Assembly (NCBI GenBank): GCA_017305935.1
Contig: JAFKJU010000029.1
Span: 1-64,000, forward strand
Direction of reading: 5' to 3'
Source: Hyphomicrobiales bacterium
GTDB taxonomy: Bacteria > Pseudomonadota > Alphaproteobacteria > Rhizobiales > Rhizobiaceae
Length of the DNA stretch: 64,000 nt
The notes beneath the pieces were generated by a model that was not told the origin of the DNA, did no database searches, and worked only from the letters and a program-made list of their open reading frames with translations. A program made the position numbers and the translations under genes. How positions within the stretch are numbered: the first letter of the stretch is position 1; each line of letters starts with the position of its first letter. Positions 7,077 through 16,259 of this stretch are shown here, piece after piece.

Positions 7077-7625
7077 ATGACCTTTGCCCGTTCCGAAACC
7101 TTCCGTTCCATCGGCCAGATTCTGGCTGCCGATGTTCTGCCCGCGCTTTATCGGTCGCAAAAGCTGCCGCTGCGTATCTCATGCCTTGGCGTGGCCAGTT
7201 ATGACGCCAGTGACGCGGCGAACGGTTTTGACCGCGTGATCCCGCTTGGCGAATGCCCGTCACCGGAAGAGGCCATCCAGGCCGCAGCCTTGCGCCTGTC
7301 GCGCGGTGATATTCGCACGGGGCCGGACAGCTTTCCGTATTTTCAGCCGCGCATCATGCTCATTCAGGACCGAGATCAGCGCCTGGTCCTCGCCGGTGAA
7401 ATCCGCGCCGGCATTATCCTCTGGCAACAGCCAGTCGCATCCGATGCCGAGGCACGCAGGATCGTGACCGAGGCCAGCCGCTTGCGCGGTATGGCATTCC
7501 GGGCCTCGGACCCCGGTGATGCGAGACGGCTGCGTTATCGCGCCGCTGCGCTGGAGGCCCGGTTGGTCGATCCCTTCTGGCGCGAAACCTCGGCCGATCT
7601 GCTCCGCCTGCCGCAGGCCGCCTGA
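7077..7625 (+). CDS. ICE-associated protein of unknown function, leader-RNA controlled
   Basis: A 182-residue soluble protein (MTFARSETFRSIGQILAADV at the start). No catalytic motif or known fold is evident. The ATG at 7077 is chosen over a GTG three codons upstream because the same ATCCCGATG context is used at the ardC start. Its placement behind the same leader RNA as ardC and parB suggests it belongs to the same early-establishment or maintenance regulon; that is inference. Confidence 0.7.
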   Translation: MTFARSETFRSIGQILAADVLPALYRSQKLPLRISCLGVASYDASDAANGFDRVIPLGECPSPEEAIQAAALRLSRGDIRTGPDSFPYFQPRIMLIQDRDQRLVLAGEIRAGIILWQQPVASDAEARRIVTEASRLRGMAFRASDPGDARRLRYRAAALEARLVDPFWRETSADLLRLPQAA

Positions 7626-7690
7626 GCTTAACCCTTTCCATCCCATTCGGCTCGGCCATACGCCGGGCCATGTCATGTCTGGAGACCGCC

Positions 7691-8107
7691 ATGCCCGACT
7701 ATTACACGCATTTTTCTTGCCTCCTCGACGTAGGCACCCCCGAAAACGCTGCCCGCGCGCTTGATCTCTACAACGCTCTGGCGGATGACAATGCCGCCGA
7801 AGATCCGCCCTCGGATGGCTTCCTGCTCTCCATCCAGCCAGAACATGGTGGCACACAGCTCTGGATGCGTGATGATGTCACCGGCGATCCCGAGCATGTC
7901 ATCCAGTTCGTCAAACGCTGCGCCACTGAATTCCGCCTGACGGGCCTATGGGGCCTTCAATACGCAAACAGTTGTTCCAGGCCGAGAATCGACGGCTTCG
8001 GCGGTGGTGCGCATGTCCTCGATCTTGCCACCGGCGAAACAGTGGACTGGATCTATACTGACGGCTGGCTTTCCTCAGTTTTGGAAGGGAGAGATCCCTA
8101 TGCCTGA
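7691..8107 (+). CDS. Small ICE/phage-type protein of unknown function
   Basis: A 138-residue acidic protein starting MPDYYTHFSCLLDVGTPENA, with internal DDVTGDPEHVIQFVKRC and the C-terminal ATGETVDWIYTDGWLSSVL. The N-terminal pattern resembles immunity- or WYL-like small proteins, but I cannot assign it to a family. It has GGAG before its ATG. The stop overlaps the start of the next gene by 8 bases, so the two are translated together. Confidence 0.65.
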   Translation: MPDYYTHFSCLLDVGTPENAARALDLYNALADDNAAEDPPSDGFLLSIQPEHGGTQLWMRDDVTGDPEHVIQFVKRCATEFRLTGLWGLQYANSCSRPRIDGFGGGAHVLDLATGETVDWIYTDGWLSSVLEGRDPYA

Positions 8108-8744
8108 GATCATCGAAACCACCGTCTATCGCTTGGGAGAACTTTCCGACGCGGCGAAGGGCAAGGCCCGCGCCTGGTATCGTGAGGGCGGCTTCGACTA
8201 TGACTGGTACGATGCCGTCTATGAGGATTTCCAGCGCATCGCCGAAATCCTCGGGCTCAACCTCAAGACCCGCACCGTCCGGTTGATGGACGGCGGCACA
8301 CGGCAGGAACCGTGCATCTGGTTCCGGGGCTTCTGGTCACAAGGGGACGGTGCCTGCTTCGAATCTCTCTATTCCTACCGCAAACAGGCGCCGCACCTGA
8401 TCCGGGAATACGCCCCGCAGGACACCGAACTGCACCGCATCGCCGATGCCCTTCAGGCGATCCAGCGCCGAAACTTCTATCAGATTCGCGCAGAGGCGAG
8501 CCATCGCGGCCATTATTATCACGAATACTGCATGTCGATCTCGGTCGAGCGCGACAGCCCGACCTGGCAGGACATGACCGCTGATGCCGAGAAGACGATC
8601 ATCGAGGCGTTGCGCGATCTGGCCCGCTGGCTCTACCGCCAGCTTGAGCGCGAATATGACTATCTGTCCTCGGACGAAGCGGTCGATGAAACCATCGCCG
8701 CCAATGAATACACGTTCACCGAAGCCGGTCGCCGCTTCGGATGA
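8100..8744 (+). CDS. Conserved phage/ICE protein (YRLGELSD family)
   Basis: A 214-residue protein with the N-terminal segment VYRLGELSDAAKGKARAWYR followed by YDWYDAVYEDFQRIAEILG. This arrangement recurs in proteins of phages and conjugative elements that are sometimes labelled antitoxin-like; experimental support for that label is not known to me. The start is fixed by the 8-base overlap with the previous gene. A strong intrinsic terminator follows, so 7077-8744 (or 7691-8744) forms one transcription unit. Confidence 0.65.
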   Translation: MPEIIETTVYRLGELSDAAKGKARAWYREGGFDYDWYDAVYEDFQRIAEILGLNLKTRTVRLMDGGTRQEPCIWFRGFWSQGDGACFESLYSYRKQAPHLIREYAPQDTELHRIADALQAIQRRNFYQIRAEASHRGHYYHEYCMSISVERDSPTWQDMTADAEKTIIEALRDLARWLYRQLEREYDYLSSDEAVDETIAANEYTFTEAGRRFG

Positions 8745-8764
8745 TCCCGAGAAGACACTGACAA

Positions 8765-8794
8765 GCGCCCCGCCGTCCGGTCGGGGCGCTTTTT
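8765..8794 (+). terminator. Intrinsic terminator
   Basis: GCGCCCCG (8765-8772), a 9-base loop and CGGGGCGC (8782-8789) are followed directly by five T residues. It ends the transcription unit that begins upstream at 7077. Confidence 0.85.
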
Positions 8795-8901
8795 CATGCT
8801 GCGCTTTGAGAGTGAGAGGTGGGCCGGAAAGGGTCAGGTCCGGGTGGTCGAGAGAGAGCGCTGTCCGGGCTTGTCCTTCCCGCTCTCCTGAGGTTCCCGA
8901 C

Positions 8902-11900
8902 ATGAACATGGTTTTCCCCGTAGCCGATCCGGTCACACCGTTGGCGGCCACGCCTGCGATCCTGGCTGCGGCCAATCTCCTGCTCCCCCATCTCGAACGG
9001 GGTCAGCGTGTCGATGCCGCCACCTTGCGCGGTGCTATGGAAACGGCCTTCGGCGCATCCGATGCTACCGGCGCGTGGGACTGGAAGATGGCTTATGAGG
9101 CGTGCGAGGTCGCCACAGTTCTCTTCCTGCGCAAATACGGAAAGGCGCTTTTCCGTAAAGCAGCGTCTCGGGCTGCACGGATTTCCGTGCTGGCAAAGAT
9201 CGCCGGACTATTGCCGACGCAGACCCGGCGTTCCGAGGAAAGCCAGAACTTCCAGCAATTCTCGACGCCGATCCCCCTCGGCCTTGCCGCTCTGACGGCT
9301 GCCGCGATTACGCCCGATGACAGGGTGCTGGAACCATCGGCGGGCACCGGCCTTCTGGCGATCCTGGCGCAGACCATCGGTGGCTCGCTGATCCTCAACG
9401 AACTGGCCGAGACCCGCGCCGATCTGCTTGCCGAGCTCTTTCCGGCTTTTGCCGTCACCCGCTTCGACGCCGCCCAGATCGATGATCATCTGGCTCCGGA
9501 TGCTGTCCCGTCCGTGGTGCTGATGAACCCGCCATTCTCGGTCATGGCCAATGTCAGCGGTCGCATGGCCGATGCCGCGTACCGCCATGTTGCCTCGGCA
9601 CTGTCTCGTCTTGCTCCCGGCGGCCGCCTCGTGGCGATCACCGGCGCTGGCTTTGGCCCCGAAGCTCCGGCATGGCGAGACGCCTTCATCCGCTTGCAGG
9701 CCCGTGGCCGCGTGGTGTTCAGCGCTGCCGTCGATGGTGCGGTCTATGCAAAGCACGGCACCACGATCGACACGCGGCTGACCGTGATCGACAAACTGCC
9801 CGCCGACGATCCTGGCATCTTTCCGGCCTCACCGGGCATCGCTCCCGATGTTGCCACGCTGATCGGCTGGATCGAGGCGCATGTCCCGCAGCGTTCGCCG
9901 GTATCATTGCCGAAGATCGTGGTGCCTGCTTCGACCGCCGCGCCGAAAACCGTGCGGGGCTATCTGACCCGCGCGACAGCGGCACGACCTGCCGCTGCTC
10001 TCGCTAACGATCCCGAGGGCGCCGAACTCGCCTATGAGACCGTGGACTGGACGCAACCGGAAGGCGCTCGCCTGTCCGACGCCATCTATGAGGAATATAC
10101 GCCGCAATCGCTACGCATTGCTGGCGCGCAGCCGCATCCGACCAAGCTTGTGCAATCCGCAGCCATGGCCTCGGTCGCACCGCCGAAGCCCTCCTACCGG
10201 CCTTTGCTGCCCGCTGACATCTGCGCGCGTCTGTCGGACGCCCAGCTTGAAACGGTGATCTATGCTGGTGAAGCCCATGCCGATCATCTCGCGGGTGCAT
10301 GGACCGTGGACGAGCATTTCGACAATGTGAGTGCCGCGCCCGAGGATGCTGCCGGATCGATCCGCTTTCGCCGGGGCTTCATGCTCGGTGATGGAACCGG
10401 CGCTGGCAAGGGTCGCCAGTCCGCCGCCATCATTCTCGACAACTGGCTTCGCGGTCGGCGCAAGGCGATCTGGATCTCCAAATCCGACAAGCTGATCGAG
10501 GACGCGCAACGCGACTGGTCGGCGCTCGGCATGGAACGGCTGCTGGTCACGCCTCTGTCACGCTTCCCGCAGGGCAAGCCGATCACGCTGTCGGAAGGCA
10601 TCCTTTTTACCACCTATGCCACGCTACGCTCCGACGACCGGGGCGAGAAGGTTTCCCGCGTCAAGCAGATCGTCGAATGGTTGGGGTCCGATTTCGATGG
10701 AGCCATTATCTTCGACGAGAGCCATTCCATGCAGAATGCCGGTGGCGGAAAAGGTGAACGCGGTGATGTCGCCGCCTCGCAGCAGGGACGTGCGGGCCTG
10801 CGGCTTCAGCACGCGCTGCCCGACGCCCGCGTCGTCTATGTCTCGGCGACTGGCGCCACCACCGTCCATAATCTCGCCTATGCTCAGCGCCTCGGCCTCT
10901 GGGGCGGTGAGGACTTTCCGTTCCAGACCCGCGCCGAGTTCGTCGAGGCGATCGAATCCGGTGGCGTTGCGGCCATGGAGGTCCTGGCCCGCGACCTGCG
11001 ATCTCTCGGCCTCTATACCGCCCGCTCACTCTCCTATGATGGCGTCGAATATGAACTGATCGAGCATCAGCTCACGGACGAACAGCGGCACATTTACGAC
11101 TCATATGCTGCCGCCTTCGCTGTCATTCATGGAAACCTGGTCGCGGCGATGGAAGCCGCCAACATCACCGGCAGCGATGGGACGCTGAACCGGCAGGCCA
11201 AATCCGCCGCCCGTTCGGCCTTTGAAAGCACCAAGCAGCGCTTCTTTGGCCATCTGCTGACCTCCATGAAAACCCCGACCCTGATCCGGTCCATTGATGC
11301 CGATCTTGAAGCGGGCCATGCGGCCGTCATCCAGATCGTCTCGACCGGCGAAGCGCTGATGGAACGCCGGCTATCCGAGATCCCCACCGAGGAATGGAAC
11401 GATATTTCCGTCGATGTCACGCCGAGGGAATATGTAGGCTCGTATTTGCAGCATTCCTTCCCGGTGCAGCTCTATGAGCCGTTTACCGATGGCGAGGGCA
11501 ACCTGTCGTCACGCCCCGTCTTCCGCGATGGTCAGCCGGTGGAATGCCGCGAAGCGGTGGCGCGGCGCGACGAGATGCTGGAGCAGCTGGGTTCGCTTCC
11601 GCCTGTCCCCGGTGCGCTCGACCAGATCGTCCAGCGTTTCGGCACAGATATGGTGGCAGAGGTCACAGGGCGTTCACGCCGGATCGTGCGCAAGGGCGAC
11701 GGGGCATCGGCCCGCCTTGCGGTCGAGAACCGTGCGCCTTCCGCCAACCTTGCAGAGACTTCGGCCTTCATGGATGACCAGAAGCGCGTCCTGATCTTCT
11801 CGGATGCGGGTGGTACGGGGCGCAGCTATCACGCCGAACTCTCGGCGAAAAACCAGCGGCTGCGCGTGCATTACCTGCTGGAGCCGGGCTGGAAGGCAGA

Positions 11901-13224
11901 TGCCGCCATTCAGGGGCTGGGCCGCACCAACCGGACCAATCAGGCGCAGCCGCCGCTGTTTCGGCCGATTGCCACGGATGTCAAAGCCGAGAAGCGCTTC
12001 CTTTCGACCATCGCCCGCCGCCTCGACACGCTGGGAGCGATTACACGCGGCCAGCGCCAGACAGGCGGTCAGGGGCTGTTCCGTCCCGAGGACAATCTGG
12101 AATCCGCCTATGCCCGCGATGCGCTGCGCCAGCTCTATCTGCTCATCGTGCGCGGGAAGGTCGAGGGATGCTCGCTCGAACGGTTTGAATCCGCCACCAG
12201 CCTGAAGCTGATGGACAGCACCGGTGTGAAGGACGAACTGCCGCCGATCACCACCTTCCTCAACCGCCTGCTGGCGCTGACCATCGAATTGCAGGGCATC
12301 CTGTTCTCGGCCTTCGAGCAGCTTCTGCAGGCACGGATCGACGGAGCAATCGCATCTGGCACCTATGACATGGGGCTGGAGACGCTGAAGGCCGAAAGCT
12401 TCATCGTCACAGACCGGCAGGTCATCCACACCCATCCCGGCACCGGGGCGGAAACCCGGCTCCTGACGCTCACCGAGCGCAAACGCAATCAGCCGGTTAC
12501 GCTCGATGCCGCCCTGGCGGAACTGGATGATCCCCGCGCAAGATTGCTCATCAACGAGCGATCCGGTCGCGCTGCCGTTCAGGTCCCGACCACCAGCGTC
12601 ATGCTGGATGATGGTGAGATCGAAAGGCGCGTGCGGCTGATCCGGCCGATGGAAGCGATGAACATTCCGGTGCGGGCGATGGGCGAGACCCATTGGATCG
12701 AGGCTGACCGTGCCGCCTTCACCACAGCCTGGAAGGCGGAACTGGCCCAGGTGCCGGAGTTCACCGACAGCATCCTGCATATGGTGACAGGGCTGCTTCT
12801 GCCGATCTGGAAACGCCTGCCGCAGGACTCCGCCCGCGTCTATCGGCTCCAGACCGACGAGGGCGAACGCATCATCGGTCGCCGGGTATCGCCGGCCTGG
12901 GCCGCCAATGCTTCGACCAGTGGCGTCACCAACAGCCTGACACCGGATGCCGCCTATGCCGCGCTGATCGAAGGTCGCACGATCCTTGATCTCGCCGAAG
13001 GGCTGAAACTGCGCCGCGTCCGCGTCATGGGCGCCAACCGGATCGAACTGACCGGCTTTACCGATGCGATGCGTGACCGGCTGCGAGCCTATGGCCTCTT
13101 CAGTGAGATCATCTCGTGGAAACTGCGCTTCTTCGTGCCCGTCGATGCAACGGGGTCGGAGATCATCGGCAAACTGCTTGACCGCTTCCCGGCCTTGCGC
13201 ATCGGTGAGCGGGAGGCCGCATAA
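8902..13224 (+). CDS. Fused N6-adenine methyltransferase and strawberry-notch SF2 helicase
   Basis: A 1440-residue two-enzyme protein. The N-terminal part carries a SAM-dependent N6-methyltransferase fold with LEPSAGTG (143-150) and the catalytic NPPF (209-212). The central and C-terminal parts match the strawberry-notch family of SF2 helicases: Walker A GTGAGKG (498-504), DESH box (605-608), SATGATT, and the late motif QGLGRTNRTNQ. Such proteins are common on alphaproteobacterial ICEs and megaplasmids and may modify or remodel incoming DNA, countering restriction; the activity is not shown here. The ATG at 8902 is used, not an upstream frame that overlaps the previous gene. Its stop overlaps the next gene's start by one base. 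Confidence 0.9.
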   Translation: MNMVFPVADPVTPLAATPAILAAANLLLPHLERGQRVDAATLRGAMETAFGASDATGAWDWKMAYEACEVATVLFLRKYGKALFRKAASRAARISVLAKIAGLLPTQTRRSEESQNFQQFSTPIPLGLAALTAAAITPDDRVLEPSAGTGLLAILAQTIGGSLILNELAETRADLLAELFPAFAVTRFDAAQIDDHLAPDAVPSVVLMNPPFSVMANVSGRMADAAYRHVASALSRLAPGGRLVAITGAGFGPEAPAWRDAFIRLQARGRVVFSAAVDGAVYAKHGTTIDTRLTVIDKLPADDPGIFPASPGIAPDVATLIGWIEAHVPQRSPVSLPKIVVPASTAAPKTVRGYLTRATAARPAAALANDPEGAELAYETVDWTQPEGARLSDAIYEEYTPQSLRIAGAQPHPTKLVQSAAMASVAPPKPSYRPLLPADICARLSDAQLETVIYAGEAHADHLAGAWTVDEHFDNVSAAPEDAAGSIRFRRGFMLGDGTGAGKGRQSAAIILDNWLRGRRKAIWISKSDKLIEDAQRDWSALGMERLLVTPLSRFPQGKPITLSEGILFTTYATLRSDDRGEKVSRVKQIVEWLGSDFDGAIIFDESHSMQNAGGGKGERGDVAASQQGRAGLRLQHALPDARVVYVSATGATTVHNLAYAQRLGLWGGEDFPFQTRAEFVEAIESGGVAAMEVLARDLRSLGLYTARSLSYDGVEYELIEHQLTDEQRHIYDSYAAAFAVIHGNLVAAMEAANITGSDGTLNRQAKSAARSAFESTKQRFFGHLLTSMKTPTLIRSIDADLEAGHAAVIQIVSTGEALMERRLSEIPTEEWNDISVDVTPREYVGSYLQHSFPVQLYEPFTDGEGNLSSRPVFRDGQPVECREAVARRDEMLEQLGSLPPVPGALDQIVQRFGTDMVAEVTGRSRRIVRKGDGASARLAVENRAPSANLAETSAFMDDQKRVLIFSDAGGTGRSYHAELSAKNQRLRVHYLLEPGWKADAAIQGLGRTNRTNQAQPPLFRPIATDVKAEKRFLSTIARRLDTLGAITRGQRQTGGQGLFRPEDNLESAYARDALRQLYLLIVRGKVEGCSLERFESATSLKLMDSTGVKDELPPITTFLNRLLALTIELQGILFSAFEQLLQARIDGAIASGTYDMGLETLKAESFIVTDRQVIHTHPGTGAETRLLTLTERKRNQPVTLDAALAELDDPRARLLINERSGRAAVQVPTTSVMLDDGEIERRVRLIRPMEAMNIPVRAMGETHWIEADRAAFTTAWKAELAQVPEFTDSILHMVTGLLLPIWKRLPQDSARVYRLQTDEGERIIGRRVSPAWAANASTSGVTNSLTPDAAYAALIEGRTILDLAEGLKLRRVRVMGANRIELTGFTDAMRDRLRAYGLFSEIISWKLRFFVPVDATGSEIIGKLLDRFPALRIGEREAA

Positions 13225-14261
13225 TGGCGCGTCTCAACGCTTCCGAACTGGCGCAGCGTCTCGGCCGACAGGCCGAGGCGGTGTGCCGCCACTATCTCTC
13301 CAATGGCCGCAAACAGGGCAATTACTGGCAGGTTGGCGATGTCCGAAACACGGCTGGCCGCTCGATGTTCGTCCGGTTGCACGACAGCGTGAAGGGCATT
13401 GCCGGGAAATGGCAGGACTCGGCCACGGGTGAATATGGCGATCTGCTCGACGTGATCCGGGACTCGCTCGGTTTGATCGACTTCGCAGATGTTGCCGAAG
13501 AAGCCCGGCACTTCCTCAGCCTGCCGCATCCTGAACCGCAGCCACCATCCCGTCCGTCCCGAACGCCTGCACCATCGGGATCATCCGAGGCGGCACGTCG
13601 TCTCTGGTGCATGACACAGCCGCTAATCGGCAATACCGCAGAAGCGTATTTACGCAGACGCGGCATTACGGATTTACGCCAAACCGCAAATCTGCGCTTC
13701 CACCCCAGCTGCTACTGGCGGCCCGAGGACGATAGCCCGACCGAAACATGGCCCGCCATGATCGCCGCCGTCACCGACTTCGGTGGCAGGATTACCGGTG
13801 CGCACCGCACATGGCTGGCCCCTGACGGTTCCGGCAAGGCACCTGTCGATCCGCCGAGGAAGGCAATGGGCGACCTGCTCGGACATGCGGTTCGTTTCGG
13901 GGATGTGCGGGATGTCATGGCAGCGGGGGAAGGTATCGAAACCATCCTGTCGCTGCGTCAGGCTCTGCCCACCATGCCAATGGTTTCCGCACTCTCGGCC
14001 GGGCATCTCGCTGCCATCCTGTTCCCGCCGCACCTGCGCAGGCTCTATATCGTCCGCGACAACGATCCGGCAGGTGACAGCGCCCGCGATAGCCTGGTGG
14101 ACCGGGCGCACGAGGTCGGGATCGAGACCATCACGCTCTCCCCCATGATGGGGGACTTCAACGAAGATCTCACAACTCATGGACTGGATGCCGTTCGGAC
14201 AGAGATCCGGGTGCAAATCGCTCCCGAGGACGTCAGCCGCTTCATGGCTTCAATTGCATAG
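13224..14261 (+). CDS. Toprim-domain primase-like protein (DUF7146 type)
   Basis: A 345-residue protein. The N-terminal part (about 1-100) resembles the CHC2/DUF7146 region of plasmid primases. The C-terminal part is a Toprim domain with the acidic AAGEGIETILSLR motif (about 233-245) and the DND motif in IVRDNDPAGD (about 276-285). Toprim proteins of this kind act in priming or processing of transferred single strands. The gene is coupled to the methyltransferase-helicase gene through a TAATG junction, so the two probably act together on element DNA. Confidence 0.85.
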   Translation: MARLNASELAQRLGRQAEAVCRHYLSNGRKQGNYWQVGDVRNTAGRSMFVRLHDSVKGIAGKWQDSATGEYGDLLDVIRDSLGLIDFADVAEEARHFLSLPHPEPQPPSRPSRTPAPSGSSEAARRLWCMTQPLIGNTAEAYLRRRGITDLRQTANLRFHPSCYWRPEDDSPTETWPAMIAAVTDFGGRITGAHRTWLAPDGSGKAPVDPPRKAMGDLLGHAVRFGDVRDVMAAGEGIETILSLRQALPTMPMVSALSAGHLAAILFPPHLRRLYIVRDNDPAGDSARDSLVDRAHEVGIETITLSPMMGDFNEDLTTHGLDAVRTEIRVQIAPEDVSRFMASIA

Positions 14262-14567
14262 CCGGCACGGGGCCGTGATCGGACCGTTCCGATCCTGTCA
14301 TGCGTGCAGGCTGCATCCTGTCATCAGCAGAGGACCGCGCCTTGGCCTTCCGAGAGGGCGATCGGCCCACAAACGCTCCGGTCAGGCAATGGCGGCGCCC
14401 GACTGATTTCCGTCGGCGGGCAGCCCGCCTTTACAGCGCGAAACAAATCAGCCGGGCTTTGCCATCAAGGCCCTCGCCAGAGGCTCGCGCTGCCAGACCG
14501 GAGCGCCCGTGGGCGTGTCTCGCCATGAAGGCCGCGACGGTCGCGGTCCAACTGACGGAAGCATCCC
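14262..14567 (+). other. 306-base structured leader, no gene
   Basis: No coding sequence is convincing. Hairpins are GGCGGG/CCCGCC (14,415-14,429, followed by TTTA, a possible weak terminator) and CCGCGAC/GTCGCGG (14,532-14,546), the latter about 20 bases before the next ATG, where it could affect translation. The start context GCATCCCATG resembles the other leader-controlled genes, but the three-copy leader RNA is not present. Confidence 0.45.
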
Positions 14568-15494
14568 ATGTACGCGCACGACGATTTCGAACCCGATCAC
14601 AGCACGTCCCCGACCGGCCATGCCATCGAAGAACTCGAACTCTACGGCTACCGTCCCTCCGAAGACGAGGCCGATCCCCGGATTACACCCGAAGATCACG
14701 TCATCCAGGGCGCAGTTTCCGACATCTTCGACGCCCTGATTTCCACCATGGCCGACACCAGCCTCGATTTCGACCTCGACGAGATCCTCTGGTCCACCGT
14801 CAACACCTTCCACCGCGCTGTCGAGCGGATCGAGACCAAACTCGACGATAACGAGCAGGCACAGAAGCGCCTTCAGCGTGAACAGGATGGCAGCGAGGTC
14901 AAATCCGTCCAGCTCGAAACCCTGATCGGCGCGGGACAAAGCCTGATCGAGCGCCGCGACAGCATGGAAACCTTCCGCGATACCGCCGCCGACATCTATC
15001 TGCGCACCACCGGGACGCCCTGGTCGCAACGCTCCGGCTCACGGGTCAACCATCGCCAGATGACCTCGGCCATGATCGACAGCCGCGACTTCATCGCCGC
15101 AAAACGCCGGGCCGACAACGAGGTGCTGCTGCCCGCCGGACCGAAAATCGCTTTCTCGGGCGGTGACACCACCGATCACCGGACGATCTGGGCCAAGCTC
15201 GATCAGGTCCACGCCAAGCACCCGGACATGGTGCTGATGCATGGCGGATCGCCCAAGGGCGCGGAACGCATCGCGGCCACATGGGCTAATAACCGCAAGG
15301 TCGCACAGGTCGCCTTCAAACCTGACTGGGCGAAACATGCCAAGGCAGCACCGTTCAAGCGCAACGACCAGATGCTCGACATCATGCCGATCGGGGTCAT
15401 CATCTTCCCCGGCACCGGCATTCAGGACAACCTTGCCGACAAGGCCCGCAAGATGGGCATCCCAGTCTATCGCTTCGGGACCGGCAGCGCGTGA
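14568..15494 (+). CDS. DUF2493 (SLOG-fold, YspA-like) protein
   Basis: A 308-residue protein. The C-terminal third is the DUF2493/YspA domain of the SLOG superfamily, with KIAFSGGDTTDH, MVLMHGGSPKGAERIAATWA and GVIIFPGTGIQDNLADKAR. The SLOG fold binds nucleotides or nucleotide-derived signals. The N-terminal half has an acidic segment and a predicted coiled stretch (VERIETKLDDNEQAQKRLQ). Common on ICEs and plasmids of this group; the ligand is unknown. A 10-bp hairpin overlaps the stop codon. Confidence 0.85.
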   Translation: MYAHDDFEPDHSTSPTGHAIEELELYGYRPSEDEADPRITPEDHVIQGAVSDIFDALISTMADTSLDFDLDEILWSTVNTFHRAVERIETKLDDNEQAQKRLQREQDGSEVKSVQLETLIGAGQSLIERRDSMETFRDTAADIYLRTTGTPWSQRSGSRVNHRQMTSAMIDSRDFIAAKRRADNEVLLPAGPKIAFSGGDTTDHRTIWAKLDQVHAKHPDMVLMHGGSPKGAERIAATWANNRKVAQVAFKPDWAKHAKAAPFKRNDQMLDIMPIGVIIFPGTGIQDNLADKARKMGIPVYRFGTGSA

Positions 15495-15504
15495 GCGCTG
15501 CCGG
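15481..15504 (+). terminator. Hairpin spanning the stop codon of the DUF2493 gene
   Basis: CCGGCAGCGC and GCGCTGCCGG pair perfectly over 10 bp with a GTGA loop that contains the stop codon. Only TTCGGC follows, so termination would be weak or factor dependent. It also lies between this gene and the convergent minus-strand gene at 15,527. Confidence 0.5.
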
Positions 15505-15526
15505 TTCGGCATAACACCATTGCGCA

Positions 15527-16027
15527 CTACTGCAAGAGCGCCAGGTCCTCCCAGCGAATCCGGAGATAACGGCCTGAGCGCTTTGGCAATTGCTTGCGGC
15601 TGACCATTCGCCCGGAGACCTGGAACTCCGCATTTATTTTGACCACGAGCAACTTGTTGAAATGCCTCGATGTATCCACCATCACTACGTCCTTGGTCTT
15701 GAAAGGTGTGATGGTTTTGATTTCGACATGATCGTTTTCGAGCCTGCCGTCCGAACCCTGCGCGTAGGTCTTGTTCAACTTGATGCCGTAGGTGATGGCA
15801 CCGAACAGCTCACCGATGTCGCCATACACGGACAAATGCAGGCCCGTCTCCAGATGGTAGCTCTCAGCGAGTGAGATCAGGTCCTCAAAATACGGGATCA
15901 TTGATCGGATGGCGTTTGGATACTTCGCTCCCCATTCCTTGTGGCGAAGCTGTTCGTCAATGTCTGACCAGCTTACCCATTCGCCATCGTCGTAAAATGC
16001 CCGATCTGACCAATCGACTTCTGCCAT
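15527..16027 (-). CDS. Cargo protein with PD-(D/E)xK nuclease-like signature
   Basis: A 166-residue protein in opposite orientation to its neighbours and visibly lower in G+C. The sequence GDIGELFGAITYG (E73), GSDGR (D93) and HVEIKT (E102-x-K104) has the order E...D...ExK of PD-(D/E)xK-fold nucleases and resembles DUF6998-type endonuclease-like domains. A role in defence or anti-plasmid activity is possible, but the call rests on a short motif. No partner methylase or immunity gene is adjacent, and the insert interrupts the plus-strand series of backbone genes. Confidence 0.55.
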   Translation of the reverse strand: MAEVDWSDRAFYDDGEWVSWSDIDEQLRHKEWGAKYPNAIRSMIPYFEDLISLAESYHLETGLHLSVYGDIGELFGAITYGIKLNKTYAQGSDGRLENDHVEIKTITPFKTKDVVMVDTSRHFNKLLVVKINAEFQVSGRMVSRKQLPKRSGRYLRIRWEDLALLQ

Positions 16028-16259
16028 AAAGTTTAACCCGCATCCTTCCGCCCAACGATATGGTCATCGTAGAGGTGCAGCAGATACTGGTCCACCAGAC
16101 GCATAAGGTTTCTCATTCAACCTGCTAGTTTTCGGACAGGCCTGGCCTCGAAAGCCATCGCTTCTCGCGCGGTGAGAGGAATGCTGCTATGCTGTGATTG
16201 CGCCATGGTGGTGGTGGTGGAAGGCGCAGCCGTCCGACCTTTTGCACGGAGTCACCACC

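Noticed and set aside
8811..8900. Possible fourth copy of the leader RNA before the methylase-helicase gene
   Set aside because: It shares a GAGAGAG run and general position, but the outer and inner stems cannot be formed convincingly.
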